A program made the translations under genes and the position numbers. Below the pieces are notes generated by a model, which was given only the letters and a program-made list of their open reading frames with translations, was not told where the DNA came from and did not search any database. A stretch of 64,000 nucleotides of DNA from Dyadobacter sandarakinus (GTDB taxonomy: Bacteria; Bacteroidota; Bacteroidia; Cytophagales; Spirosomataceae), in NCBI RefSeq assembly GCF_016894445.1, contig NZ_CP056775.1:4466001-4530000 (forward strand), given 5' to 3'. Below are positions 1-8,004 of this stretch, piece by piece (position 1 is the stretch's first letter; each line of letters opens with the position of its first letter).

Positions 1-1
1 C

Positions 2-214
2 GTTGTGGAGGGAAGCTACAACGTAGTGCCATCCGAAAGCAACATCTTTCAAATCACAAAGTACAATCCTGAAAATGAGGAAATTACAGGTACATTCCAG
101 GTTACATTTACCACGCATTCCCCATTGCTGCTAGCCTACCTTCCTGATACGCTTCGCTTTACACACGGCATTTTTCACTCAAAGAATGTTCCTCCCCTGA
201 AAAGAAAGCGTTGA
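2..214 (+). CDS. Small lipoprotein-like protein, C-terminal part (DUF6252-like), cut by window edge
   Basis: The frame is open to the left edge, so only about the last 70 residues are seen and the true start lies outside the window. The tail (ITGTFQVTF, then PDTLRFTHGIF, then a short basic end) closely matches the end of the lipoprotein at 2226-2822 and of the fragment at 2833-2995. I infer all three belong to one paralogous family. The pattern of a beta-rich ending with ITGTF and LRFT-G-F resembles DUF6252-type lipoproteins of Bacteroidota, but that name is only a resemblance. Function is unknown. It lies 155 bases upstream of the T9SS metalloprotease on the same strand. Confidence 0.6.
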   Translation, partial: VVEGSYNVVPSESNIFQITKYNPENEEITGTFQVTFTTHSPLLLAYLPDTLRFTHGIFHSKNVPPLKRKR

Positions 215-232
215 TTTTGCAATGCAAAATCA
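212..232 (+). other. Perfect short palindrome after the first lipoprotein gene
   Basis: TGATTTTGCA and TGCAAAATCA form a 10-base inverted repeat around a single central A, overlapping the stop codon of the preceding gene. It could be a weak 3' hairpin or a protein-binding site. There is no T-run after it, so a Rho-independent terminator is not supported. A second small inverted repeat (CTATTTT/AAAATAG, 332-349) lies just upstream of the protease start. Confidence 0.35.
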
Positions 233-369
233 GAACCATCCGGCATTTACTACCTGTATTGGGACTGCTTAAAACCGATGGTTTGGAAAAACGACCGCCA
301 GATAAACGTAAAGAGAAGAGCCTATTTTATCCAAAATAGTATTGTTATAATGCAAGAAAAATACTTCGC

Positions 370-2229
370 ATGATGGCAAAACAAATACTTCGCATTAATC
401 TGCCTGTGCTGGCAATCGCACTCCTGCTCTGCCTTGTAAACGTTGCATGGGCGCAACATCAAACATTTATTCAGGCGATAAATCCACAAGACATTCCTTC
501 CACTCAGGAAGTCAGGGAATATGTAACCCGCCTGAAAAGAAACCCTGATCTGGCTGCATATTACTTTATCAAATTGAATCCGCTGGCTTCATCGCAGCAA
601 GATGGCGTGCTGCAACTGGACATTCCCGGCAGGAACAGACCCGTGCGTGCAGAAGTCAGCCATGTTGAGTACTACTCAGACACAGAATACGAGTGGATCG
701 GGAAAACAGATGAAGACAGGGGAACGGTGATAGTCATTTCCAAACGTGGTAAAGTTTCAGCTCACATTTCAACACCGGAAGGAGTTTATGAAATATTACC
801 GGCACCTTCCGGAATGCATTGCCTGCATGTGATTGATCCGCGCGTGGCGGATGATGTAGGTTGTGCAACAACATCGTCAGATGGAAAAGATCATGTGAAT
901 GAACGCATAGCTGCTGATCAGGTACCGCAATCAGGTAATCAAAATGCAAAATTATGGCCCTGTCAGGAAGTTCCCACACCGCGAATCCTGGTACTATACA
1001 CGCCGAAAGCACTGGCGCTGGTAAGTAGTCCTGCAGAATTAGCAAGTTATGCTGACTTGTCACTTGCCCAGTTTAAGTCAGCAATTTATAACAGCGGAAT
1101 TTCCAGTGTCGCAATTCCTACAATCGTCGGACTTGCCCCGATCAATTTTGTAGAAGATCATAATAGTCTTAAAGATGACATACTCAAGTTGTGCACAGAT
1201 CCCGCTGCCAAGAATCTTCGTAATCAGTATCAAGCAGACTTGGTCATAATGTATACTGACGGAATGTATGGGAACGGGCTCGCGAGAGGCGCATCTAAGA
1301 CTCAAACCTTAAAAAGTGACAGTTCTTACTCCATCGTTGAACTCTGGTGCACTACGTCACGGAAAACTTTTGCTCATGAATTAGGCCATTTATACGGCTG
1401 CAGGCATGATGAAGATGACTCTGCTCAGCCAACATATGCGAAGGGTTATAACATAAAGAATGGCCTGGGGATAGTTACGGATAGGACCTTGATGGTCGCT
1501 AAGAATATTAGTGATAATCAAGCTCAAACCCGCCTCCTAAACTTTTCTAACCCCAACATTCAGGTAAGTGGCCGGGCGACAGGAACCGCTAATGAGAATA
1601 ATGCACTGCGTGTGAGTCAAAGCGCGTCCATTATTGCAGGATTTCGACCCAATCCACCGCCTCATCCTGTTGCCTATGTAGACGGTCCTACCTACGTTAC
1701 CAGCCCCGGCATTAAAAGCTATGAAGTCTCATATAGTTGCGGAGTAGGATCTTACAGTATTGTCTGGGATTACAGCTATGACGGCGTCAACTACCTTGCT
1801 TCAAACATTACCTCGGATGTATTTACCTGGCCCTTTTACCAAAATCAGAAGATATGGCTTAGAGCCACAGTAAGCAGCGGCGGATTATCTGTATCTGCGT
1901 TTATCTCCATCACTGCTCAAATGCCAAGCCCGTATAAGACCGGAAACAAAGCTGCCATTGAGCAGGAAGGCGAAGACTTTATCATTTCACCCAATCCCTC
2001 TGCAGGAAATATCGCTATCAATTATCAGCTGAATGTTGATGCAGATGTATCACTGGAGGTGCTTGATCACTCGAGAAATGTGGCAGCGACGATTCAAAAC
2101 AGCGAAATGCAGCATAAAGGCTGGCATTCAAAGCAGTGGAACAGTGCGCAATTATCTTCAGGAACATATATCATCCGGTTGGTAAAAAGTGGCATCGCAA
2201 CTACTCAGCAAATTTTAATTGCAAGATGA
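370..2229 (+). CDS. Secreted M12B/reprolysin-like zinc metalloprotease with T9SS C-terminal sorting domain
   Basis: 619 residues. A Sec signal peptide covers about residues 1-29 (hydrophobic LPVLAIALLLCL, cleavage near AWA-Q). The metzincin zinc site HELGHLYGCRH lies at residues 336-346, with H336, H340 and H346 as ligands and E337 as catalytic base. A likely Met-turn (RTLM) follows. An Ig/PKD-like segment spans about 430-520. The last ~80 residues (ISPNPSAGN, then GTYIIRLV and a basic end) are a type A T9SS sorting domain, so export across the outer membrane and anchoring or release by T9SS is expected. The start is the first of two adjacent ATGs; the second would work equally well. Its stop overlaps the start of the next lipoprotein gene as ATGA, which suggests translational coupling. 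The substrate is unknown. Confidence 0.85.
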   Translation: MMAKQILRINLPVLAIALLLCLVNVAWAQHQTFIQAINPQDIPSTQEVREYVTRLKRNPDLAAYYFIKLNPLASSQQDGVLQLDIPGRNRPVRAEVSHVEYYSDTEYEWIGKTDEDRGTVIVISKRGKVSAHISTPEGVYEILPAPSGMHCLHVIDPRVADDVGCATTSSDGKDHVNERIAADQVPQSGNQNAKLWPCQEVPTPRILVLYTPKALALVSSPAELASYADLSLAQFKSAIYNSGISSVAIPTIVGLAPINFVEDHNSLKDDILKLCTDPAAKNLRNQYQADLVIMYTDGMYGNGLARGASKTQTLKSDSSYSIVELWCTTSRKTFAHELGHLYGCRHDEDDSAQPTYAKGYNIKNGLGIVTDRTLMVAKNISDNQAQTRLLNFSNPNIQVSGRATGTANENNALRVSQSASIIAGFRPNPPPHPVAYVDGPTYVTSPGIKSYEVSYSCGVGSYSIVWDYSYDGVNYLASNITSDVFTWPFYQNQKIWLRATVSSGGLSVSAFISITAQMPSPYKTGNKAAIEQEGEDFIISPNPSAGNIAINYQLNVDADVSLEVLDHSRNVAATIQNSEMQHKGWHSKQWNSAQLSSGTYIIRLVKSGIATTQQILIAR

Positions 2230-2822
2230 AAAGGGCGATTATTTCTTTTATGATGAAAACCCTTGTGCTGGCCTTGTGCGGAATTTTCATCACGTGCGAA
2301 CCTCTGACTTTCCCTTCATCGTCAGGCTTGTTAATAGCCAAAGTGAATAACCGCTCTTGGGAAAATACGTATTCAAATGCTTACCATACCCTCAAACTGT
2401 TTTCAAGCAAAAATGACGCTTGTCCTTCCGCAGTCAGGTACATCCTCGACAATGTACTTTATGACGAGCGCATGGTGTGGCAGGAGCAGCTGATGTTTAC
2501 CAATATTCCTCCTCAACCAGGAAGATATGCCCTGACATCCGAGATCCTGAATGAATGCGACACCTCAAACAGGATTGTCTGTCTATTATTCTCTCAAATG
2601 GAATTAGATGTCGGAGGAGACAGTTTTATCATTCTGGAAAATGAAGAAAATTACTTTGATATTCAGGAATTTAATACCAAGACCGGAGAAATAAAGGGAC
2701 AATTCAAATGCACTTTTGTGTTGAAGCCTCCCAGGCTTTTCAAAAAAGTATTCCCGGATACCCTACGGTTTACCGAAGGTCAATACTATGCTAAACTTGT
2801 ACCTCCACGCTTTCCCAAGTGA
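2226..2822 (+). CDS. Small lipoprotein coupled to the T9SS metalloprotease (DUF6252-like)
   Basis: 198 residues, starting at the ATG that overlaps the protease stop (ATGA). Alternative starts are the adjacent ATGs at 2250 and 2253. A hydrophobic leader ends at Cys24 (FITC), a plausible but non-standard lipobox with T before the Cys; Cys18 is the other candidate. The body begins IAKVNNRSW, a start common in DUF6252-like Bacteroidota lipoproteins. It ends with a conserved tail (GEIKGQF, PDTLRFTEG, YYAKLVPP) shared with the genes at 2-214 and 2833-2995. Likely site: outer-membrane or periplasmic face. Function is unknown. Coupling to the protease suggests a partner, chaperone or inhibitor role, which is inference only. 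Confidence 0.75.
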   Translation: MKRAIISFMMKTLVLALCGIFITCEPLTFPSSSGLLIAKVNNRSWENTYSNAYHTLKLFSSKNDACPSAVRYILDNVLYDERMVWQEQLMFTNIPPQPGRYALTSEILNECDTSNRIVCLLFSQMELDVGGDSFIILENEENYFDIQEFNTKTGEIKGQFKCTFVLKPPRLFKKVFPDTLRFTEGQYYAKLVPPRFPK

Positions 2823-2832
2823 TTTACAATCC

Positions 2833-2995
2833 TATGAATCATTTAACACTAAAACCAATGAAATGCGAGGGCGGTTTCAATGTACACTGGTAGCACATCG
2901 ACCGAAAGATTATTTTAAATTCTTTCCCGATACCGTGCGGTTTACGGAAGGTCGTCTTTTATGCGAAGCTGCCGCCGCCTTATTATATTCATTAA
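2833..2995 (+). pseudogene. Frameshifted C-terminal fragment of the same lipoprotein family
   Basis: Just after the stop of the preceding gene the sequence again encodes its last ~50 residues (FNTKTNEMRGRFQCTL, then PDTVRFTEG). The frame then runs into unrelated sequence (LLCEAAAA). Moving one base forward near 2954 restores the family ending: FYAKLPPPYYIH followed by TAA at 2993-2995, compared with YYAKLVPPRFPK in the intact copy. The fragment therefore looks like a tandem partial duplicate that lost its N-terminal part and took a one-base insertion. It has no leader or lipobox and is unlikely to make a functional product. Confidence 0.75.
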
Positions 2996-2996
2996 G

Positions 2997-3031
2997 AAGC
3001 CCTCAGCCGACATTGTGTCGACTGAGGGCTT
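2997..3031. terminator. Hairpin between lipoprotein fragment and ppc
   Basis: AAGCCCTCAG pairs with CTGAGGGCTT, and the inner CGACA/TGTCG extends the stem past one mismatch. It is followed by TTTCTT on the plus strand and by TTCTTAAT on the minus strand. It can serve the lipoprotein cluster (plus) and ppc (minus), which converge here. Confidence 0.7.
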
Positions 3032-3050
3032 TCTTGGAAATTTTATGTGC

Positions 3051-5636
3051 TTATGCCGAGTTCCTGGCTGCATTGATGATCCCGAACATGGCCCGTACGA
3101 TCAGCTGATTGTATGTTTCCACATCTACCGGCAGGTTTTTGGGATCTTCTGCAAGCATTTGCAGGGCATATTGCTGGATGGTAATCAGCGGCAGTACAAT
3201 GCGCTCCCTGGTTTTGATAGAAACCTTCGTTACATTATTGCTGTCGAGCAGTTCTTTCTGACCCGACACTTCCAGAAGCTGGTCGCGGGTGAGCAGGAAC
3301 TCATCGTACATTTTATCCCAAAACTCCCGGTACTCTTCCTCATCCCGCAGGTACTTGGTAGCAGGGAAAAATGCTTTGGAGAGCGACTGCATCGAGTTTT
3401 CAATCAGGGTGCGGAAAAACAACGACTTCTGGTACAGCTGTGCGATTGCATCTTTCCGGCCGGCCTCTGCCATTTGTTTGATTGCTGTACCAAAACCGTA
3501 AAAGCCCGGCACATTCTGCTTCATTTGCGCCCATGAACCTACAAAAGGTATAGCGCGCAAATCTTCAAATTTCAGTCCCTCATCGTCATTGCCGCGCTTG
3601 GTAGGCCGGCTGCCAATGTTGGTTTGACCATAAAAACGAAGCGGTGTTTTCTTGTCCAGATACTTGACAAACTTGGGATGTCTTTTCAGGTCGAGGTATG
3701 AGTTATATGCAGCTTCCGCCATTTCCTCGATCAGTTCCTTGTCTTCTGGGGCCAGTTCATCCACTACCCTGTTATCTCGGAAAAGGTGGTTTTCCAGTCC
3801 GGCAGTAAACAGCCTTTCCAGATTGTACATCGCCGTAGTGACAGTACCATAGTTGGAGCTGATTGTTTGCCCCTGCACGGTCAGCTGGATTTCCTTGTCC
3901 TCAATATCAGAGCCGAGTGATGAGTAGAAATTATGGTTGTTACCACCACCACGTGCCGGAGGCCCTCCACGACCGTCAAAAAAGGTCACTTTAATACCAA
4001 ACTCCCTTGAAACCTTGGTCAGCTCTTCCTTGGCACGGTAAATAGACCAGTTAGCACGAAGATACCCGCCATCCTTGGTACCGTCCGAGAACCCCACCAT
4101 GATCGTCTGATGGTTGTCGCGGTTTTGTACATGGGTGCGGTAGTAGTCATTCTGGTACAAACGCCGCATAATGTCAGGCGCATTGGCAAGGTCATCCACC
4201 GTTTCAAACAATGGCACTACGTCCAGCGCAAGTTTGCCATCTTCATCTGCGATCAGGTTTTTGGCCAGCGCTACTACCTGCATGACATTCAATGCAGAGG
4301 TATTATTGCTGATCACATAACGGTGGGCACCATTTTCACCGCTTTTCTCCTGAATGGTTTTGATAGCCCGGATAGATCCCAGAATGTCCTTGGTAAGTGG
4401 ATCTTCGTAGTCCTCGTCACGCAAAGGAATGTTGAGCGACAGCAGGAGATCAATCTTTTTATCCTCGTCCCATCCTTCAAAATCACTGTATTTAAGCAGT
4501 GGAATCTTCTTTTCAAGTCTTTTCAGAATGTCCTCCCAGGCTTTGGTATGCTTGCGGCTGTCCTGGCGGATGTCCAGGCTGGCAAAGAAAAACCCGAAAA
4601 GGTTTAATTTTAAAATAAAGCTATCCAGCAGCTCCACGAATAAGCCCTGGTGCTTGCTTACAAGCACTTCACGCGCTTTCAGAAGCTCATCAATAAGTTC
4701 TTCGGGATTGTTGTAACCTTCTTCATACGGACCGAAAATCGTACTGTTCATTTTCTTTTCGGCCAGTGATACAGCCTCGTCGACACCTTTGAAAGTAAGG
4801 CGGCGTTTCAATGTCCGGAGATCACGATAGTAGCCGCGCAAAACCGTTTCGCGAAGGCGGTCAGCCACCATGAGCGTAATCTCAGGATTCACAAACGGGT
4901 TACCGTCGCGATCACCGCCCGGCCAGAAGCCCAGCCTGAAAACATTCGGGTAAGGCCAGTCGTGCACGCTCATACCCAGTCCATTGATCAGCTTGACCAT
5001 GATGGACGGGATTGCGTCATAATATACATTTTCAAGAAACCAGCACAAGCTCACTGCTTCATCAAACGGCGTAGGCTTCTCGTGGTTGATAAAGGCAGTT
5101 TTACCAAGCTGCAGCAAAAGCTGGTTTACCTCTGTAAAATCATTCTTTTTGATTGCATCTTCCAGATCATTGATAATGCCCAGCACCTTGCCCGAATAAA
5201 ACTGGGTAGGATGTGCTGTAAGCACGATGCGGACACTGAAATCTTCAAGCTTGGCAAGCAGCTTCTTTTTCAGTTCAGGACTGTCGAGCCGCTCTGTAAA
5301 ATAGCTGACGGAACCTTTTCCGGCCAGATCATGGGTAAGGTCAAATGCAGCATCCTCTACCGAATCAAACAGAACTACTTGTCTTTCAATGTACTGTATG
5401 AATGCAAAAAGCAGGTCTGCCCGCTCCTTGGGCGTGGCAGTTTCCAGCAGTTCCGAAAAGAAATGTTCAATAATCTGCCTTGGGGTTTTACCCTCCTGAA
5501 ACCCGATCTCACTTTGCTGGGTCAGGATGGGAAGCAAAGAGCCTGTCTGGAAAATACCCCGGTATGGCAGGCTCAGAAAAAGGCTATTAAAAATATTGTA
5601 TTTCGTTACGACTGCGTCCTGAAAACTGTTATTCAT
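3051..5636 (-). CDS. ppc: Phosphoenolpyruvate carboxylase
   Basis: 861 residues. It carboxylates PEP to oxaloacetate to refill the TCA cycle in the cytoplasm. The catalytic His lies in LTAHPTQ (His142). Other family motifs are FWPGGDRDGNP, GFSDGTKDGGYL and the Arg/Gly loop FDGRGGPPARGGG. I chose the ATG at 5636 over a TTG at 5678 because the TTG sits inside a good -7 promoter box (5676-5683). The C-terminus is RNSA where most PEPCs end RNTG, so the final Gly is absent. It is convergent with the lipoprotein fragment and lies downstream of xerC, apparently as its own transcription unit. Confidence 0.95.
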   Translation of the reverse strand: MNNSFQDAVVTKYNIFNSLFLSLPYRGIFQTGSLLPILTQQSEIGFQEGKTPRQIIEHFFSELLETATPKERADLLFAFIQYIERQVVLFDSVEDAAFDLTHDLAGKGSVSYFTERLDSPELKKKLLAKLEDFSVRIVLTAHPTQFYSGKVLGIINDLEDAIKKNDFTEVNQLLLQLGKTAFINHEKPTPFDEAVSLCWFLENVYYDAIPSIMVKLINGLGMSVHDWPYPNVFRLGFWPGGDRDGNPFVNPEITLMVADRLRETVLRGYYRDLRTLKRRLTFKGVDEAVSLAEKKMNSTIFGPYEEGYNNPEELIDELLKAREVLVSKHQGLFVELLDSFILKLNLFGFFFASLDIRQDSRKHTKAWEDILKRLEKKIPLLKYSDFEGWDEDKKIDLLLSLNIPLRDEDYEDPLTKDILGSIRAIKTIQEKSGENGAHRYVISNNTSALNVMQVVALAKNLIADEDGKLALDVVPLFETVDDLANAPDIMRRLYQNDYYRTHVQNRDNHQTIMVGFSDGTKDGGYLRANWSIYRAKEELTKVSREFGIKVTFFDGRGGPPARGGGNNHNFYSSLGSDIEDKEIQLTVQGQTISSNYGTVTTAMYNLERLFTAGLENHLFRDNRVVDELAPEDKELIEEMAEAAYNSYLDLKRHPKFVKYLDKKTPLRFYGQTNIGSRPTKRGNDDEGLKFEDLRAIPFVGSWAQMKQNVPGFYGFGTAIKQMAEAGRKDAIAQLYQKSLFFRTLIENSMQSLSKAFFPATKYLRDEEEYREFWDKMYDEFLLTRDQLLEVSGQKELLDSNNVTKVSIKTRERIVLPLITIQQYALQMLAEDPKNLPVDVETYNQLIVRAMFGIINAARNSA

Positions 5637-5675
5637 AGGGAGCGACAATATAATATTCGGGTGTTGGAACGAGAG

Positions 5676-5683
5676 CAAATATA
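5676..5683 (-). promoter_or_regulatory. Putative -7 promoter box of ppc
   Basis: Read on the minus strand this is TATATTTG, a perfect match to the Bacteroidota -7 consensus TAnnTTTG, about 40 bases before the ppc ATG. No clear TTTG -33 box is seen at the usual spacing. Confidence 0.45.
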
Positions 5684-5699
5684 GGTTTAAAAATCGGTT

Positions 5700-6572
5700 T
5701 CAGGCTTTCGGATGTGCCTGCTCATGCGTTTTTTTGAGCTTTTCAATGGAGTTGTGGGTATATACCTGCGTGGCCGCGAGATTGGCATGTCCGAGCAATT
5801 CCTTGATTGCATTCAGGTCGGCACCCCGGTTGAGCAGGTGGGTTGCATAGGTATGCCTGAGTACGTGCGGACTTTTTTGGGGCAGCGTAGTCACTGCGGA
5901 AAGGTACTTTTTAACAATCCTTTGTACGAATACCGGGTACGCTTCCTTTCCACTGTCGGTAATAATAAGCGTATCCGTATCTTCCTCAGGCGAGCGTACT
6001 TCCAGATAACGGGTAAGTAATTGTACCAGCAATGCCGGGAGCGGAACAATGCGCTCCTTTGCCCTTTTTCCAAAAACACGAATCGTACGCGCTTTCAGGT
6101 CTACATCGCGGGTTTGCAGCTGCACCAGCTCCGAAAGCCTGATGCCCGTACCATAGAGCAGCTCCATGATCGTCCGGTCACGCACGCCTTGCCAGTCGTC
6201 GGCAAAAAGCTCCTGGCCGAACATCAGCTCCATAGACTTTTCCTCTACGAATGCCGGCAGCTTTTTACGCGTTTTCAGGGAGGACAGTATCTTGGAGGGA
6301 TCGTTCCGGAGCAGGTTTTTCTTTTTCAAAAATCGGTAATATGCGTGCAGCGTAGCGATTTTCCTGTTTACAGATGTCGGATTCATCTTTTCATCCATCA
6401 AACTGGCAATCCAGGAACGCAGCATGGGTGGAGCCGCATTTTCGGGCTCGGCACAATCGTACTGAAAAAGCAGGTACTTGCTGAATTGATCGAGGTCGGT
6501 CTGGTAGGATTTTACCGTATGAGCGCTTGACCGCTTTTCGAATTGAAGGTATTCCAGGAATGCGCCTATCAT
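5700..6572 (-). CDS. xerC: Tyrosine recombinase XerC/XerD type
   Basis: 290 residues, close to the usual Xer length. It has an N-terminal SAM-like core-binding domain (about 1-90) and a C-terminal catalytic domain with the full set R145, K169, H236, R239, H262 and nucleophile Y271 (motifs GTGIRLSEL, HVLRHTYATHLL, LGHANLAATQVYTH). Such enzymes resolve chromosome dimers at dif sites. Housekeeping length and setting (between rpsU and ppc, with no integrase cargo or att repeats) argue against a phage integrase. The start is the ATG at 6572, because the longer frame would cross the rpsU terminator. Whether it acts as XerC, as XerD or alone cannot be told here. Confidence 0.88.
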   Translation of the reverse strand: MIGAFLEYLQFEKRSSAHTVKSYQTDLDQFSKYLLFQYDCAEPENAAPPMLRSWIASLMDEKMNPTSVNRKIATLHAYYRFLKKKNLLRNDPSKILSSLKTRKKLPAFVEEKSMELMFGQELFADDWQGVRDRTIMELLYGTGIRLSELVQLQTRDVDLKARTIRVFGKRAKERIVPLPALLVQLLTRYLEVRSPEEDTDTLIITDSGKEAYPVFVQRIVKKYLSAVTTLPQKSPHVLRHTYATHLLNRGADLNAIKELLGHANLAATQVYTHNSIEKLKKTHEQAHPKA

Positions 6573-6585
6573 TGGGGCAACATAC

Positions 6586-6615
6586 AAAAAAGAGCTGTCT
6601 TTCACAAGACAGCTC
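6586..6615 (-). terminator. Rho-independent terminator of rpsU
   Basis: On the minus strand a perfect 10-base stem (GAGCTGTCTT with its complement AAGACAGCTC) and a 4-base loop are followed by six T residues. It lies 63 bases after the rpsU stop and 13 bases before the xerC start. Confidence 0.9.
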
Positions 6616-6678
6616 CATAAGGCTAACAATGGGATATGATCTTCCCGGCCAATTTCAGAAAACAAGCCTTTTCAGGAT

Positions 6679-6873
6679 CTAGTCTTCCAGGTGACCGTAG
6701 GTTTTTTCTTTGTAAACCGCACGCAAGATCTCAAAACGACGTCTTACAGAAGGTTTTTCAAAAGCAGTACGGGCACGTAGCTGACGCATAGTACCTGTTC
6801 TTTCAAATTTTTTCTTGTAACGCTTAAGAGCGCGGTCGATTGATTCGTTGTCTTTGATGTTAATGATAAGCAT
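6679..6873 (-). CDS. rpsU: 30S ribosomal protein bS21
   Basis: 64 residues, the family length. It has the typical start MLIINIKDNESIDRALKRYK and a highly basic centre (RQLRAR, VRRRFE). It is a small-subunit protein near the 3' end of 16S rRNA, in the region of the anti-Shine-Dalgarno. It is a single-gene unit with its own promoter (6920-6951) and terminator (6586-6615). The bases before the ATG (TTATAAGTTACAGC) contain no AGGAGG-like Shine-Dalgarno. Confidence 0.96.
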   Translation of the reverse strand: MLIINIKDNESIDRALKRYKKKFERTGTMRQLRARTAFEKPSVRRRFEILRAVYKEKTYGHLED

Positions 6874-6919
6874 GCTGTAACTTATAATGTTTTTTGAATT
6901 GTTCTCTGAAATCGGACTG

Positions 6920-6951
6920 CAAAGAAAATGTATATATCACGAAAAATCAAA
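6920..6951 (-). promoter_or_regulatory. Putative promoter of rpsU
   Basis: On the minus strand: TTTG (-33), 20 bases, then TTTCTTTG, close to the -7 consensus TAnnTTTG. It has the same form and spacing as the acpP promoter at 22403-22434. Confidence 0.6.
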
Positions 6952-6973
6952 AAATTAGTAATTTAAATTAGGT

Positions 6974-6981
6974 TATTTTTG
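6974..6981 (+). promoter_or_regulatory. Putative -7 box upstream of ppx/gppA
   Basis: TATTTTTG fits TAnnTTTG exactly and lies 49 bases before the ATG at 7031. No good -33 TTTG is seen. Confidence 0.45.
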
Positions 6982-7030
6982 CAACAATTGCATTGACAAG
7001 AAGGACATTAAACGCGCTGACAGCTTCGAG

Positions 7031-7966
7031 ATGAATTCGAGACTGGGGATTATTGATTTAGGAACAAACACGTTTCACCTGCTGATTGCAGACAAAAAAG
7101 ACGGGATTGTTGTACCTGTATTTCAGGAAAGCAGACCTGCACGCATCGGCCTCGGCGGGATCAACCAGCGGATGATCACCGAAGAAGCGTCCGCCAGGGC
7201 GCTGGGAGTACTCCGCTTCTTTCGCGAAAAACTTGACGAGTTCCAGGTTAGCCAGGATAACACTTTCGCATTCGGGACCAGTGCCGTCCGGAATGCGGAC
7301 AACAGCGATGCTTTCTGCGCGGAGATGCTTCACGAAACCGGCATCCGCATTACTGTGATAGACGGAAACCGCGAGGCAGAATACATCTATAAGGGCGTCC
7401 GCTCCGGTGCAGCTATCGGCCGGGAACCGGCGCTGATCATGGATATAGGGGGCGGAAGTGTCGAATTTATCATAGGCAACAATGCACAGATCTTTTGGAA
7501 GCAGAGCTTTGAAATCGGCGGGCAGCGTCTTATTGAAAAGTTTATGCGCAATGACCCTCTGTCACCCGCCGATCGCCGGAACCTTTACAACTACTTCGAA
7601 GAGTCGCTGATCCCGCTCGCCAATGCAGTACACCAGTATGCGCCACGTAAGCTTGTAGGCTCCTCAGGCACATTTGACACCCTGGTTGATATTGATTTTC
7701 AACACCGTACCCAAAACCGGGCACCCCGGGAGCAAACCGACTTTAACCTTCCGCTCGAAGAATTCTACCGCGCATTCTCCATTATTGTAAGTGGAAATCA
7801 TGATGACCGCATGCAAATTCCCGGCATGATCACACTGCGGGCAGATATGATTGTGGTAGCTGTGTGCCTGGTGGATTATGTGCTGAAAACCCACCGCATC
7901 TCCGAAATCCAGGTATCCTCCTATGCATTGAAAGAGGGCGTGCTTGCCGAACTGTTCGACCTTTAA
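7031..7966 (+). CDS. Ppx/GppA family phosphatase (exopolyphosphatase / pppGpp phosphatase)
   Basis: 311 residues, with the short two-lobed ASKHA fold only and no HD extension. The first phosphate-binding motif is GIIDLGTNTFHLLI near the N-terminus. FGTSAVRNA lies in the middle and the second phosphate loop MDIGGGSVEFII at about 137-148. The family removes terminal phosphate from polyphosphate or from pppGpp; the sequence does not decide which, so no gene symbol is given. It is followed 38 bases later by the large metalloprotease on the same strand, perhaps in one transcript. Confidence 0.88.
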   Translation: MNSRLGIIDLGTNTFHLLIADKKDGIVVPVFQESRPARIGLGGINQRMITEEASARALGVLRFFREKLDEFQVSQDNTFAFGTSAVRNADNSDAFCAEMLHETGIRITVIDGNREAEYIYKGVRSGAAIGREPALIMDIGGGSVEFIIGNNAQIFWKQSFEIGGQRLIEKFMRNDPLSPADRRNLYNYFEESLIPLANAVHQYAPRKLVGSSGTFDTLVDIDFQHRTQNRAPREQTDFNLPLEEFYRAFSIIVSGNHDDRMQIPGMITLRADMIVVAVCLVDYVLKTHRISEIQVSSYALKEGVLAELFDL

Positions 7967-8004
7967 ATTTTTACCAGATACACAAACTACATAAACATGC
8001 TGCA

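Noticed and set aside
5637-5678. Longer N-terminus of PEP carboxylase from TTG at 5678
   Set aside because: The TTG lies inside a consensus -7 promoter box. The ATG at 5636 gives a family-like start.
5700-6572. Integrase of a prophage or genomic island
   Set aside because: The tyrosine recombinase has housekeeping Xer length and neighbours (rpsU, ppc), with no att repeats, tRNA or phage genes nearby.
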